64,000 nt of DNA from a beta proteobacterium MWH-UniP1 (GTDB taxonomy: Bacteria > Pseudomonadota > Gammaproteobacteria > Burkholderiales > Burkholderiaceae_A): assembly GCA_036362785.1 (NCBI GenBank), contig CP143625.1, forward strand, positions 1,117,401 through 1,181,400. The letters run 5' to 3'. Below the pieces are notes generated by a model. It worked only from the letters and a program-made list of their open reading frames with translations, was not told the DNA's origin and ran no database searches. Below are positions 25,597 through 35,824 of this stretch, piece by piece; the stretch's first letter is position 1, and every line of letters begins with the position of its first letter. A program made the position numbers and the translations under genes.

Positions 25597-28455
25597 TTAT
25601 TTGGTGTGCACAAAGCCTTTGACTTTGCCGAAGGCGGCATCGACCAGGTCTTTGAGCTGGGCCAAGTGTTTCTCCAGGTAGCCAACGGCGGGCGATGCTG
25701 ACGCTGGACGGCCTGCGTAAGCAAGCTTTTGCCCAGGCAGCATGTTTTCCAAAATGTTGTGCTGGATCTGGAACCAGTAGCCCTGGTTTTGCGGCTCGTC
25801 TTGCACCCAAATCACTTCGGTCGCATTGGCAAATTTCTTCATCTCTGCGGCAAAAGCCTTGTGGGGGAACGGATAGAGCTGCTCCACACGAATAATCGCG
25901 ACATCGGTCGCCTTGCGCTCACGCCGGGCGTTAACCAACTCGTAGTAGACCTTGCCGGAACACGCCAACACACGGGTGACCTTCTTGGCCTCAATCGCTT
26001 TATCAACTTCGCCAATCACCGTCTGGAAGCTTCCCTTGGTCAGTTGCTCCAGCGGCGAGCCGGCATCTTTGTTACGCAGCAGCGACTTGGGCGAGAGCAC
26101 CACCAAAGGCTTGCGGAAAGAGCGGATCATCTGACGGCGCAGCACATGGAAGATCTGTGCGGCGGTGGTGGGTTGCACCACTTGCATGTTCATGTCCGCA
26201 CACAGCTGCAAGAAACGCTCAGGGCGCGCCGATGAGTGCTCTGGGCCCTGACCCTCGTAGCCATGGGGCAGCAACATCACCAGACCAGACTGGCGGCCCC
26301 ACTTCACTTCACCCGATGAAATGAATTGGTCAATCACCACCTGGGCGCCGTTCACAAAGTCACCGAACTGGCCTTCCCAGATCACCAAGGAATTGGGCTC
26401 GGCAGTGGAGTAGCCGTATTCAAAGCCAAGCACGGCCTCTTCCGAGAGCACAGAGTCAATCACCACAAAGGGTGCCTGGGCAGGTGCCACGTTTTGCAGC
26501 GGAATATAGGTGCCCGAATCCCACTTCTCACGGTTTTGGTCATGCAACACGGCATGGCGGTGGGTAAAGGTGCCACGGCCAGCATCCTGGCCGGTAATGC
26601 GAACCGCATAACCACTGGCCACCAATGAGGCATAGGCCAAGTGCTCGCCCATACCCCAGTCCAGATTCATCTCACCGCGGCCCATGGCGCGGCGATCAGC
26701 AATAACTTTTTCAACCAGTGGGTGGACCTTGAAGTTCGGGGGCACCGTGGTGATCCGCTCAGCAAGGCGCTTGAGTTCCGTGGCGGGAACCGATGTGTCG
26801 GCATCGTCAGTCCACTTCTTGCCCAGAAATGGGGACCAGTCCACCGCGAACTTGCTCTTGTAGTTGGACAGCACCGGCGACGATTTATTGGTGCCCTGCT
26901 CCATCTCGGCGCGGAAACTCTTCACGTATTCATCGCCCTCGCCAATCCGAATCACACCAATGGTTTCAAGCCGGTCAGCGTAGAGCTTGCGTGTGCCGGG
27001 GTGTTGGGCAATCACTTTGTACATCAAGGGCTGAGTCAGTGACGGCGTGTCTTGCTCGTTGTGGCCCAGTTTGCGGAAGCAGACAATATCCACCACCACG
27101 TCTTTACCAAATTCCATGCGGTAATCGACAGCGATTTGTGTCGCCAGAACCACGGCCTCGGGGTCATCACCATTGACGTGAAGCACTGGGGCTTCAATCA
27201 TCTTCACCACATCCGAGCAGTAGCTAGTGGAACGCGTGTCGCGTGGGTCGGATGTTGTAAAGCCAATCTGGTTATTGATCACGATGTGCACCGTGCCGCC
27301 CGTGCCGTAGCCACGGGTCATGGCCAGATTGAGCGTTTCCATCACGACGCCCTGGCCTGCAAAGGCAGCATCGCCATGAACCAAGATGGGCAGCACCTGT
27401 TCACCTTTCGTATCACCGCGACGGTCTTGCCGCGCACGGACCGACCCTTCCACCACGGGGTTCACAATTTCCAAGTGGGACGGGTTAAATGCCAAAGACA
27501 GGTGGACTGGGCCGCCAGGTGTGCTGACATCGCTTGAAAAGCCCTGGTGGTATTTCACATCCCCTGCGGGCAGATCGTCAGCGTGGTGGCCTTCGAATTC
27601 TGAGAATAATTCCTTGGGTACTTTACCCAGGGTGTTGACCAACACGTTGAGTCGGCCACGGTGGGCCATACCAATCACGATTTCTTGCACACCGCGCTCA
27701 CCACTGCGCTGGATGATTTCATCCATCGACACGATGAAGGATTCACCGCCCTCGAGCGAGAAGCGCTTTTGGCCCACGTATTTGGTGTGCAGATAACGCT
27801 CAAGGCCTTCGGCGGCCGTGAGTTTGGAAAGAATGCGTTTTTTCTTTTCGGGTGAAAACTGTGGGGTCGAGCGAATCGACTCAAGACGCTGTTGGAACCA
27901 GCGCTTTTCAGCGGGGTCCGAAATGTACATGTACTCCGCACCAATCGTGCCGCAGTAAGTGTCGCGCAGACCCTTGATGATCTCGCGCAGTGTCATCTGC
28001 TCTTGGCCGAAATACAGGTTGTCGGCGCGGAAGCTGGTGTCTAAATCGGCCTCGGTCAGGTCATAAAAGCCTGGCTCAAGTTCAGGAATGGATGGCCGCT
28101 CTTGGCGCTTGAGTGGGTCCAGGTCTGCCCACTGGGCACCCAGGAAGCGGTAGGCCGCAATAATCGACTGAACATGGACTTGCTTGCGCGCAATCGACAG
28201 ATCACGCTCGGCAACCCTGGGCAAAAAGGCATTAGCCTTGGCACGCTGGGCAAAGGATTCCACGATTGGCGCATGGGCGACGTCTTTGCTGGTGTCGGAG
28301 CCATCGGTTGCCGGAAGAATCTGGAGTTGATCAAAGTAGGCACGCCAGTTGTCAGGGACGCTGCCGGGGTTGTCGAGATAGGACTCGTAGAGTTCCTCGA
28401 CATAAGGCGCGTTGGCGCCAAATAGATACGAGTTGAGCTGATAGCTCTTCATCAT
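25597..28455 (-). CDS. sucA: 2-oxoglutarate dehydrogenase E1
   Basis: 952 residues. The thiamine-diphosphate-dependent decarboxylase of the TCA cycle. The N-terminal motif YLFGANAPYVEELYESYL, IGMAHRGRLNVL, the ThDP/Mg2+ region (HGDAAFAGQGVV...NNQIGFTT) and GYGTGG are typical. Two ATGs stand in tandem at the start, and the leader (28456-28662) holds a hairpin. It is the first gene of sucA-sucB-lpd. Confidence 0.96.
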   Translation of the reverse strand: MMKSYQLNSYLFGANAPYVEELYESYLDNPGSVPDNWRAYFDQLQILPATDGSDTSKDVAHAPIVESFAQRAKANAFLPRVAERDLSIARKQVHVQSIIAAYRFLGAQWADLDPLKRQERPSIPELEPGFYDLTEADLDTSFRADNLYFGQEQMTLREIIKGLRDTYCGTIGAEYMYISDPAEKRWFQQRLESIRSTPQFSPEKKKRILSKLTAAEGLERYLHTKYVGQKRFSLEGGESFIVSMDEIIQRSGERGVQEIVIGMAHRGRLNVLVNTLGKVPKELFSEFEGHHADDLPAGDVKYHQGFSSDVSTPGGPVHLSLAFNPSHLEIVNPVVEGSVRARQDRRGDTKGEQVLPILVHGDAAFAGQGVVMETLNLAMTRGYGTGGTVHIVINNQIGFTTSDPRDTRSTSYCSDVVKMIEAPVLHVNGDDPEAVVLATQIAVDYRMEFGKDVVVDIVCFRKLGHNEQDTPSLTQPLMYKVIAQHPGTRKLYADRLETIGVIRIGEGDEYVKSFRAEMEQGTNKSSPVLSNYKSKFAVDWSPFLGKKWTDDADTSVPATELKRLAERITTVPPNFKVHPLVEKVIADRRAMGRGEMNLDWGMGEHLAYASLVASGYAVRITGQDAGRGTFTHRHAVLHDQNREKWDSGTYIPLQNVAPAQAPFVVIDSVLSEEAVLGFEYGYSTAEPNSLVIWEGQFGDFVNGAQVVIDQFISSGEVKWGRQSGLVMLLPHGYEGQGPEHSSARPERFLQLCADMNMQVVQPTTAAQIFHVLRRQMIRSFRKPLVVLSPKSLLRNKDAGSPLEQLTKGSFQTVIGEVDKAIEAKKVTRVLACSGKVYYELVNARRERKATDVAIIRVEQLYPFPHKAFAAEMKKFANATEVIWVQDEPQNQGYWFQIQHNILENMLPGQKLAYAGRPASASPAVGYLEKHLAQLKDLVDAAFGKVKGFVHTK

Positions 28456-28540
28456 GATGCTTCACCCTTCTAGGCCTTTGGCCTGAATCGATGCAGGTTT
28501 AACCTTCCGCGACACGGCCTCACCGATTAGCGGATTGCTA

Positions 28541-28561
28541 CTTACCAGAACCACTGGTAAG
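28541..28561 (-). promoter_or_regulatory. Hairpin in the sucA leader
   Basis: Perfect 8-bp arms CTTACCAG and CTGGTAAG with a 5-base loop, about 86 bp before the sucA start. There is no T-run, so it is not a simple terminator. It may be an operator or an mRNA structure. No convincing -35/-10 pair stands out in the 240-bp gltA-sucA gap. Confidence 0.4.
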
Positions 28562-28662
28562 CCTTCGCAGGTTACCACTGCCTCCCAAAAAGACGCAAAT
28601 TTTTATTATTTGCCGGACTGCGTCACCCCGACGTTACTGCTAATTTCCAAAAACCACCAAAC

Positions 28663-28688
28663 AAAAAGGGGCCATTAGGCCCCTTTCT
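28663..28688 (-). terminator. Rho-independent terminator after gltA
   Basis: On the minus strand AAAGGGGCC, loop TAAT, GGCCCCTTT then further Ts: a 9-bp GC-rich stem starting 11 bp after the gltA stop codon. It closes the sdhCDAB-sdhE-gltA unit. Confidence 0.88.
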
Positions 28689-28696
28689 TACTTCAA

Positions 28697-30004
28697 TTAC
28701 CGCTGATTCAGCGGTTTCACTGCTCTTGTCTGCGGACCCACAAACAACTGACGTGGGCGGCCAATCTTGTATTCCGTGTCGGTAATCATTTCCTTCCACT
28801 GGCTGATCCAGCCGATGCTTCGGGCCAGTGCAAACACACAGGTAAAGGCATCGGTTGGAATGCCCAAGGCGCGCTGCACAATGCCGGAATAGAAGTCCAC
28901 GTTCGGGTAGAGCTTGCGGCTAACGAAGTAATCGTCTTCCAGAGCGATCCGCTCTAATTCCATGGCAAGTTTGAAAATGGGGTCGTTTTGCAGGCCCAAC
29001 TCATCCAAGACTTCTTTACAGGTCTCTTGCATGAGTTTGGCGCGCGGGTCGAAGTTCTTATAAACACGGTGACCAAAGCCCATCAAGCGCACACCAGAGT
29101 TTTTATCTTTCACTTTTTCCATGAACTCGCCCACTTTGGCGACACCGCCGTTGGCGTTGAGTTCTTCCAGCATGGTCAGACAGGCCTCATTGGCACCGCC
29201 GTGGGCTGGGCCCCACAAGCAGGCAATGCCCGATGCAATGGCGGCAAAGGGGCTAGTGCCCGACGAGCCGCACAGCCGCACCGTAGAGGTTGAAGCGTTT
29301 TGCTCGTGATCGGCGTGCAGAATAAAGATGCGGTCCATGGCGCGGACCAGCACGTCGTTGAGTTTGTATGGGGCGCAAGGCGTGGCAAACATCATGCGCA
29401 TGAAGTTGCCGGTGTACGACAAATCGTTTTGCGGGTAGATGATGGGTTCGCCAATGCTGTACTTATAAGACAGCGATACCAGTGTCGGCATCTTGGCGAT
29501 CAAGCGGATGGCGGAGATGTCTTGCTGCTCGGCCGAATTGATGTCCATGCTCTCGGGGTAGAAGGCCGACATGGCGCCAATCAAGCCCGTCAAAATGCCC
29601 ATCGGGTGGGCGTCACGCCGGAAACCACGCAAGAAGAACTGCATCTGCTCGTGGACCATGGTGTGGGACATGACCAGCTCAACGAATTCCGCTTTCTCTT
29701 GCGCGTTGGGCAGCTCACCAAAGTAAAGCAAGTAACAGACTTCTAAAAAGTCGCAATGCACGGCCAGCTGTTCGATGGGGTAACCGCGATAGAGCAGCTC
29801 ACCTTTGTCGCCGTCGATATACGTTATGGTCGATGCGCAGGATGCGGTCGACAGAAAGCCCGGGTCGTAGGTGAACTTGCCGGTGGCGCCGTAGAGTTTG
29901 CGAATATCAATGACATCGGGGCCAACACTACCCTTCAGAATGGGCAGATCGAGCGATGGCGTGCCGTCACTAAATGAAATGGTTGCTTTGTTCTGCGTCG
30001 ACAT
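28697..30004 (-). CDS. gltA: Citrate synthase (hexameric type II)
   Basis: 435 residues. It condenses oxaloacetate and acetyl-CoA. Active-site residues lie in [21 protein letters not shown] and [14 protein letters not shown]. The length and N-terminal domain match the NADH-regulated Gram-negative type. It follows sdhE by 29 bp. Confidence 0.96.
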   Translation of the reverse strand: MSTQNKATISFSDGTPSLDLPILKGSVGPDVIDIRKLYGATGKFTYDPGFLSTASCASTITYIDGDKGELLYRGYPIEQLAVHCDFLEVCYLLYFGELPNAQEKAEFVELVMSHTMVHEQMQFFLRGFRRDAHPMGILTGLIGAMSAFYPESMDINSAEQQDISAIRLIAKMPTLVSLSYKYSIGEPIIYPQNDLSYTGNFMRMMFATPCAPYKLNDVLVRAMDRIFILHADHEQNASTSTVRLCGSSGTSPFAAIASGIACLWGPAHGGANEACLTMLEELNANGGVAKVGEFMEKVKDKNSGVRLMGFGHRVYKNFDPRAKLMQETCKEVLDELGLQNDPIFKLAMELERIALEDDYFVSRKLYPNVDFYSGIVQRALGIPTDAFTCVFALARSIGWISQWKEMITDTEYKIGRPRQLFVGPQTRAVKPLNQR

Positions 30005-30033
30005 GAGGGTTCCTTTCCGGAATAAATAGTGTT

Positions 30034-30336
30034 CTAGTTGGCCCGAATCTTTTCGAGCACGGCATGCACTTGCGGCAGATCCAGATCGCCCTGTGGTGAC
30101 TGCCTGCCTACTAACAAATCAAGAAGGTCGTTGTCGGTAAGATCGAGTAGCCTGCCAAGGCCATTGTGATCGTCGACCGTGAGCTGGCCTTCCCACTTCT
30201 CAAAAAAACGTTGCAGCAGTAAATCGTTTTCCAAAAGACCCCGCCGCGCACGCCAGCGCAGCCGGCGAATAAGATCCTCGGGCGCCAGCGCACCGGAGTG
30301 GGCCAACGCAAAAGGATCTGGGGTCATGACAGACAT
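30034..30336 (-). CDS. sdhE: Succinate dehydrogenase flavinylation factor SdhE
   Basis: 100 residues. A small cytoplasmic protein that promotes covalent FAD attachment to SdhA. The RGxxE motif is present as [15 protein letters not shown] second ATG (MTPDPFA) lies 3 codons in. It lies between sdhB and gltA, the usual betaproteobacterial position. Confidence 0.92.
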   Translation of the reverse strand: MSVMTPDPFALAHSGALAPEDLIRRLRWRARRGLLENDLLLQRFFEKWEGQLTVDDHNGLGRLLDLTDNDLLDLLVGRQSPQGDLDLPQVHAVLEKIRAN

Positions 30337-30353
30337 GCGCGATCGATCGGCTA

Positions 30354-31064
30354 TTAAACGGTTCGCCGCACCATAAGCTCTTTGATCTTGCCAATCGCCT
30401 TTGTGGGGTTTAAGCCTTTGGGGCAGACATCCACGCAGTTCATGATGGTGTGGCAGCGGAACAGGCGATACGGGTCTTCCAAGTTATCGAGCCGCTCACT
30501 GGTAGCCTGGTCGCGGCTATCGGCAATAAAGCGATAGGCCTGCAACAAGCCTGCGGGACCAACGAATTTGTCTGGGTTCCACCAAAACGACGGACAGCTG
30601 GTCGAGCAGCAGGCACACAGGATGCACTCATAGAGACCATCTAGCTCTTCGCGCTCTTCTGGCGACTGCAGGCGCTCTTTTTCAGGCGGCGGCGTGTCGT
30701 TGATCAAGAATGGTTTGATCGAGTGGTACTGCTTAAAGAAGTGCGTCATGTCCACGATCAGGTCGCGCACCACAGGTAGACCTGGCAAAGGCCGCAGCAC
30801 AATGGGTTCCTTGAGATCACGCAGGTTGGTGATACAGGCCAGACCATTTTTGCCGTTGATGTTCATGGCGTCCGATCCGCAAACCCCCTCGCGGCAAGAC
30901 CGACGATACGAGAGCGAATCGTCGAAATCGCTCTTGATGCGCATCAGCGCATCGAGCAGCATCTTGTCGGTGTCTTGCAGCTCGACCGTTAGGTCTTGCA
31001 TGTAGGGCTTGGCGTCCTTGTCCGGATCGTAGCGATAGATCGAGAAACGTACGGTGCGGGCCAT
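30354..31064 (-). CDS. sdhB: Succinate dehydrogenase iron-sulphur subunit
   Basis: 236 residues. It carries the three clusters: [2Fe-2S] cysteines in [20 protein letters not shown], and the [4Fe-4S] and [3Fe-4S] cysteines in [16 protein letters not shown] and [17 protein letters not shown]. It passes electrons from SdhA to ubiquinone. It lies 2 bp after sdhA. Confidence 0.97.
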   Translation of the reverse strand: MARTVRFSIYRYDPDKDAKPYMQDLTVELQDTDKMLLDALMRIKSDFDDSLSYRRSCREGVCGSDAMNINGKNGLACITNLRDLKEPIVLRPLPGLPVVRDLIVDMTHFFKQYHSIKPFLINDTPPPEKERLQSPEEREELDGLYECILCACCSTSCPSFWWNPDKFVGPAGLLQAYRFIADSRDQATSERLDNLEDPYRLFRCHTIMNCVDVCPKGLNPTKAIGKIKELMVRRTV

Positions 31065-31066
31065 GA

Positions 31067-32857
31067 TCAGAATGTCCTCTTTTTCGGTGCAAACGATTCA
31101 ACGGTAAGCGGCTTGAGATTCACCGGCTTGTAATCCAGTCGGTTTTTATCGGAATACCACAGGGTGTGTTTCATCCAGTTAGCGTCATCGCGCTCGGTGA
31201 AGTCACGGTGGGCGTGGGCCCCACGGCTTTCTTTGCGGGCCTCGGCCGAGACAATCGTGGCTTTCGCGGTCTCAATCAGGTTGTCGAGCTCTAACGCTTC
31301 AACGCGTGCGGTGTTAAACACCTGCGACTTGTCTTTCACATGAACATTCTTGGCACGAACATCGAGTTCCATGATCTTCTGAACGCCCTCTTTCAACAGG
31401 TCGGAAGTGCGGAACACGCCACAGTAATGCTGCATGGTGTTACGAATGTCTTGCGCCACGTCTTGCACACGCTCGCCGGATGACGAGCCATTGATCTTCG
31501 CCAGGCGCGACAGCGACACATCTGCGGCGTTTTGCGGCAGCTCTTGGTGCGACTGGGCCTTGAAGTTTTGCGCCACGATATGGTTGCCCGCAGCACGGCC
31601 AAAGACCAGCAGGTCGAGCAGTGAGTTGGTGCCCAGGCGGTTTGCACCGTGGACCGATACGCAGGCGCATTCGCCAATGGCGTACAGGCCATTCACGATC
31701 GCATTGGGGTTGCCGTTTTTGGGCACCACCACCTGACCATGCACATTGGTGGGAATACCCCCCATCTGGTAATGGATGGTGGGCACCACAGGGATCGGCT
31801 CCTTGATCGGGTCCACGTTGGCAAACTTGATCGCGATCTCGCGGATCGAGGGCAGTTTTTTAAGAATCTTGTCTGCACCCAGGTGATCCAGCTTAAGCAA
31901 CACATGGTCTTTATTCGGGCCACAGCCGCGGCCTTCTTTGATTTCCTGGTCCATCGAGCGGGACACAAAGTCACGCGGTGCCAGATCTTTCAGCGTGGGG
32001 GCGTAACGCTCCATAAAGCGCTCGCCGTTAGAGTTCAGCAAAATGCCGCCTTCGCCCCGCACGCCTTCAGTAATCAGCACGCCAGCACCCGCCACACCGG
32101 TGGGGTGGAACTGCCAGAACTCCATGTCTTCCAGCGGAATGCCCGCACGTGCGGCCATGCCCATGCCGTCACCGGTATTGATAAAGGCATTGGTCGATGC
32201 TGCCCAGATACGGCCAGCACCACCGGTGGCAAAGACCGTGACCTTGGATTCCAGAATCATGACTTCGCCGGTTTCCATTTCCAGCGCAACCACACCCACG
32301 CAATCACCTTCGGCGTTGCGAATGATGTCAAGTGCCATCCACTCCACAAAGAACTGGGTACGGGCACGCACGTTACGCTGATACAGCGTGTGCAAGAGCG
32401 CATGGCCAGTACGGTCTGCCGCGGCACAGGCGCGCTGAACAGGCTTTTCACCCAAATTGGCCGTGTGACCACCGAAAGGCCGCTGATAAATCGTGCCATC
32501 GGGGTTACGGTCAAACGGCATGCCAAAGTGTTCTAACTCGTAGACCACTTTCGGTGCCTCGCGGCACATGAATTCAATCGCGTCTTGGTCACCCAAGTAG
32601 TCTGACCCCTTTACGGTGTCAAACATATGCCAGTACCAGTTGTCATCGCTCATATTGCCCAGCGATGCACCAATCCCCCCTTGGGCTGCAACGGTGTGCG
32701 AGCGGGTCGGGAAGACTTTTGAAAGAACCGCCACATTGAGCCCTGCTTCTGCCAGTTGCAGAGAGCAACGCATTCCGGAACCACCCGCTCCGACAATCAC
32801 CGCATCAAATTTGCGGCGTGGGAGACTGTTCGTTTGATTGGACAGCACTTCGGCCAC
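31067..32857 (-). CDS. sdhA: Succinate dehydrogenase flavoprotein subunit
   Basis: 596 residues. The FAD-binding GAGGSGMR motif and the flavin-linked His in [16 protein letters not shown] are present; the catalytic Arg region is [20 protein letters not shown]. It lies 2 bp after sdhD. Confidence 0.97.
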   Translation of the reverse strand: MAEVLSNQTNSLPRRKFDAVIVGAGGSGMRCSLQLAEAGLNVAVLSKVFPTRSHTVAAQGGIGASLGNMSDDNWYWHMFDTVKGSDYLGDQDAIEFMCREAPKVVYELEHFGMPFDRNPDGTIYQRPFGGHTANLGEKPVQRACAAADRTGHALLHTLYQRNVRARTQFFVEWMALDIIRNAEGDCVGVVALEMETGEVMILESKVTVFATGGAGRIWAASTNAFINTGDGMGMAARAGIPLEDMEFWQFHPTGVAGAGVLITEGVRGEGGILLNSNGERFMERYAPTLKDLAPRDFVSRSMDQEIKEGRGCGPNKDHVLLKLDHLGADKILKKLPSIREIAIKFANVDPIKEPIPVVPTIHYQMGGIPTNVHGQVVVPKNGNPNAIVNGLYAIGECACVSVHGANRLGTNSLLDLLVFGRAAGNHIVAQNFKAQSHQELPQNAADVSLSRLAKINGSSSGERVQDVAQDIRNTMQHYCGVFRTSDLLKEGVQKIMELDVRAKNVHVKDKSQVFNTARVEALELDNLIETAKATIVSAEARKESRGAHAHRDFTERDDANWMKHTLWYSDKNRLDYKPVNLKPLTVESFAPKKRTF

Positions 32858-32859
32858 GT

Positions 32860-33228
32860 TTACACCCTCCAGAGAATTTCAATTGCCCAGACACCACAGC
32901 CCACCAACCACAAGATGGTGAAGATCTGCAGGGCTAAACGCACACCAACGGGTTTGACGTAGTCCATCCAAATGTCACGAATGCCAACCCAGGCGTGATA
33001 AATAAAGGCAAGCAACGTGACCAGGGTAAAGACCTTCATCCAGGTGGCTGCAAAGAGGCCAGCCCAGCCGCCATAGCCGGGCTCAGAAGTGGCCAATGCC
33101 GAGATCACCAAAACAATCGCGTAGACACCGATGACAACCGCAGTCACCCGCTGTGCCAGCCAATCACGCAGGCCATAGTGGGCACCAACGACAAGCCGTT
33201 TGGGGCCAATGTTATTCGTTGCACTCAT
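32860..33228 (-). CDS. sdhD: Succinate dehydrogenase membrane anchor
   Basis: 122 residues with three membrane helices. A conserved haem-region His lies in AFIYHAWVGIRDIWMDYV. The ATG at 33228 (MSATNNIGPKR) follows the sdhC stop codon by 2 bp; the frame is open further upstream, but only inside sdhC. Confidence 0.92.
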   Translation of the reverse strand: MSATNNIGPKRLVVGAHYGLRDWLAQRVTAVVIGVYAIVLVISALATSEPGYGGWAGLFAATWMKVFTLVTLLAFIYHAWVGIRDIWMDYVKPVGVRLALQIFTILWLVGCGVWAIEILWRV

Positions 33229-33230
33229 GA

Positions 33231-33641
33231 TTAAAAGACTCCAAAAATTTTCAACCAGGCCACAATCGAGATCAGCACTGCGCCGATCATCACGCCCGAA
33301 CTCCACCGAGCGCTTTGCTCTTTGGTCAGCCCAATGTGCAGATCACTCACCAGGTGGCGAATCCCGGCCAACAGGTGGTGAATAAAGGCCCAGGCCAGCC
33401 CGCACAACACAATCTTCACCAGCGGTGAGGCGGTGATTTCCATGAGTTGGGCGTAGCTAAGTTCGGATGTCAGGCTGAGATCGAAAATCCAGATGATGAG
33501 TGGCAGCAGCAAAAACATGGCGGCGCCGCTGACTCGGTGCAGGATCGACATGATGCCTGCCGCTGGAAGACGGTACTGACGTAAGTCAGAGATGTTGATG
33601 TTACGAAACTGCGGACGAGACTTTTTTGTGAGCTCGTTCAT
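33231..33641 (-). CDS. sdhC: Succinate dehydrogenase cytochrome b556 subunit
   Basis: 136 residues with three membrane helices. SILHRVSGAAMFLL carries the quinone-site Ser/Arg, and the haem His lies in HHLLAGIRHLVSDLH. The ATG at 33641 has GGGGGAA just upstream; the frame extends to 33758 but without a ribosome site. It is the first gene of the sdh operon. Confidence 0.94.
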   Translation of the reverse strand: MNELTKKSRPQFRNINISDLRQYRLPAAGIMSILHRVSGAAMFLLLPLIIWIFDLSLTSELSYAQLMEITASPLVKIVLCGLAWAFIHHLLAGIRHLVSDLHIGLTKEQSARWSSGVMIGAVLISIVAWLKIFGVF

Positions 33642-33690
33642 TCTTCCCCCTGAAGGTTTTTTTTGCTTTGCGCAATTATAAGATCCCTTT

Positions 33691-33719
33691 TTGACATGGA
33701 CTAGGGTCAACCCTAAACT
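33691..33719 (+). promoter_or_regulatory. Putative mdh promoter
   Basis: Perfect TTGACA (33691-33696), a 17-bp spacer and TAAACT (33714-33719), 55 bp before the mdh GTG. TTGAC and GTCAA at 33691-33710 also form an inverted repeat that a regulator of the divergent sdh and mdh operons could bind (inference). Confidence 0.6.
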
Positions 33720-33774
33720 CTCGAAGTTTTCCCAATTACAACTACATCGATATCCCAATCAGGAAGGAGCTCTC

Positions 33775-34761
33775 GTGAAATCCCCCATGCGTGTTGCAGT
33801 GACCGGCGCGGCCGGCCAAATCGGTTATAGCCTTTTGTTTCGTATCGCCAACGGCGATCTGCTTGGCAAAGACCAGCCCGTAATCCTGCAGCTGCTTGAA
33901 ATTCCCGACGAAAAAGCTCAGAAAGCGCTCAAGGGCGTGATGATGGAAATCGACGACTGCGCCTTTCCCCTGTTGGCCGGCATGTCCGCCCACAGCGACC
34001 CCATGACCGCATTCAAAGACATTGATGTGGCCCTGCTGGTGGGTGCACGGCCCCGTGGCCCCGGCATGGAGCGCAAAGATCTGCTGTCGGCCAATGCCCA
34101 GATCTTCACCGCCCAGGGCAAAGCGCTTAACGCCGTGGCCAAGCGCACGGTCAAGGTATTGGTTGTGGGCAACCCCGCCAACACCAACGCTTATATCGCC
34201 ATGAAGTCGGCGCCTGACCTGCCCAAAAAGAATTTCACCGCCATGCTGCGCCTGGACCACAACCGTGCACTGTCCCAGATTGCCGCCAAGACCGGCAAGG
34301 CCGTGGGCGACATTGAGAAATTGGTGGTCTGGGGCAATCACAGCCCCACCATGTACCCCGACTATCGTTTCGCAACGATTGGTGGCCAGAGCGTGAAAGC
34401 CATGATCAATGACGATGTCTGGAACAAAGACGTCTTCCTGCCCACCGTGGGCAAGCGTGGCGCGGCCATTATTGATGCGCGCGGCCTATCCTCGGCAGCA
34501 TCGGCTGCCAATGCCGCGATCGACCACATCCGTGACTGGGTGCTGGGCACCAATGGCAAATGGGTGACCATGGGTATTCCGTCTGATGGCTCTTATGACA
34601 TTCCCGAAGACATCATCTATGGCTTCCCCGTCACTTGCGCCAATGGCGAATATCAGATGGTCAAGGGCCTGGAAATCGATGGATTCTCCCGTGAGCGCAT
34701 GACCCACACGCTCAACGAGCTGCTCGAGGAACGCGACGGCGTAAAACACCTGCTCGGCTAA
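33775..34761 (+). CDS. mdh: Malate dehydrogenase (NAD+)
   Basis: 328 residues. The nucleotide site is [17 protein letters not shown]; substrate Arg residues lie in [19 protein letters not shown] and the catalytic His in [12 protein letters not shown] follow. I chose the GTG at 33775 because GGAAGGAG lies 5 bases before it and the resulting N-terminus (MKSPMRVAV) has the usual length; an ATG at 33787 is the alternative. It is the first gene of the mdh / CitE-like / acnA run. Confidence 0.95.
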   Translation: MKSPMRVAVTGAAGQIGYSLLFRIANGDLLGKDQPVILQLLEIPDEKAQKALKGVMMEIDDCAFPLLAGMSAHSDPMTAFKDIDVALLVGARPRGPGMERKDLLSANAQIFTAQGKALNAVAKRTVKVLVVGNPANTNAYIAMKSAPDLPKKNFTAMLRLDHNRALSQIAAKTGKAVGDIEKLVVWGNHSPTMYPDYRFATIGGQSVKAMINDDVWNKDVFLPTVGKRGAAIIDARGLSSAASAANAAIDHIRDWVLGTNGKWVTMGIPSDGSYDIPEDIIYGFPVTCANGEYQMVKGLEIDGFSRERMTHTLNELLEERDGVKHLLG

Positions 34762-34774
34762 GTTTTTCCGAGCC

Positions 34775-35773
34775 ATGGCGAAGTTGCTCCACCCCGATAG
34801 CGTTCTCCACGAGAACGCGGGGGGAGCCTTTCACACCGGAAGCGCCCCGGCCTGCGAACACTACGCAGGCGACGAAAAAAAACTGAGAAAGGCCCTGGCC
34901 CTGCAGGACGAACTGCAGGGGGCCTTTGATGTGACTGCCGATCTGGAAGACGGCGCTGCCTCGGGCCAAGAAGCCCAAATGGCCATGCTTTTGGCGGGCA
35001 TTCTGGCCGAACCCCGCCCAACCACCTACCGCGTGGGCTGCCGGGTTCACCCGGCCGACCATGTGGCCTTTGAGCATGATGTCCGCACCCTGCTCTCGCT
35101 TAAGCCCGCTGGGCTTGCCTACCTGACTATCCCCAAGGTGACTGGCCCCGAGCAGCTGGATTCGGCCGCCGAATTCATACGGGGCGAGGCCCTTTTGGAG
35201 GGCTGGCCAAGGCCGCCGGACCTTCAAGTATTACTTGAAGACGAGGCCGGCATTCACCATGCACACGCCATTGCGGGCCACTCGATGGTCCGTTTTATTG
35301 CCTTTGGCCAGATGGATTTCACCAGCAGTCACCATGGCGCCATTCCCGCCTCGGCCATGAAAAGCCCAGGCCAGTTTGACCACCCCTTGATGCGCCGGGC
35401 CAAGCTAGAAATCTCGGCAGCCTGCCACGCCTTTGGCAAGGTGCCCACCCATAACCCAACCACCGACTATGGCTCGGCCACCCAGGCCTTTGAGGATGCC
35501 AGTCGGGCGAAAAACGAGTTCGGTTTTTTACGGATGTGGAGCATTCACCCCAACCAGGTTCGGCAGATTCTGTCGGCCTTTGCGCCAAGCCAGGCCGAAA
35601 TTGACGATGCGACCCGAATTTTGTTGGCGGCCCAGGCGGCCGATTGGGGGCCGATTGCCGATCAAGGATTACTACACGACCGGGCCAGTTACCGGTATTT
35701 TTGGACTTTATTGAAACGAGCCCGTGCGGCTGGCGGGGCCATTCCCGCAGCAGCCATGCAGGCTTTTTTCTAA
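34775..35773 (+). CDS. HpcH/HpaI aldolase / CitE-like lyase
   Basis: 332 residues. A TIM-barrel lyase of the citrate-lyase-beta / malyl-CoA lyase superfamily. The metal-binding acidic residues lie in DVTADLEDGAAS and VLLEDEAGI, and MWSIHPNQVRQI is the conserved C-terminal motif. There is no citD/citF nearby, so it is not part of a citrate lyase complex; it may cleave or hydrolyse malyl-CoA-type thioesters. It starts 13 bp after mdh and lies before acnA. Confidence 0.85.
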   Translation: MAKLLHPDSVLHENAGGAFHTGSAPACEHYAGDEKKLRKALALQDELQGAFDVTADLEDGAASGQEAQMAMLLAGILAEPRPTTYRVGCRVHPADHVAFEHDVRTLLSLKPAGLAYLTIPKVTGPEQLDSAAEFIRGEALLEGWPRPPDLQVLLEDEAGIHHAHAIAGHSMVRFIAFGQMDFTSSHHGAIPASAMKSPGQFDHPLMRRAKLEISAACHAFGKVPTHNPTTDYGSATQAFEDASRAKNEFGFLRMWSIHPNQVRQILSAFAPSQAEIDDATRILLAAQAADWGPIADQGLLHDRASYRYFWTLLKRARAAGGAIPAAAMQAFF

Positions 35774-35824
35774 AATGAGCAACTCGCGACATCACTACTA
35801 ATAAAACCTAGGGAGCCCACAGCA

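Noticed and set aside
31649-32536. Long plus-strand frame (295 codons) inside sdhA
   Set aside because: It is His-rich antisense to a strongly conserved gene, a common artefact of GC-rich coding DNA.
33675-33680. TATAAT on the minus strand as an sdh promoter
   Set aside because: No -35 lies at 16-18 bp; the nearest TTGACC is 24 bp away. I kept it only as a remark.
34775-35773. CitE-like gene as a true citrate lyase beta subunit
   Set aside because: There are no citD, citF or citC/G genes nearby, and the mdh-acnA context is that of free-standing CitE-like lyases.
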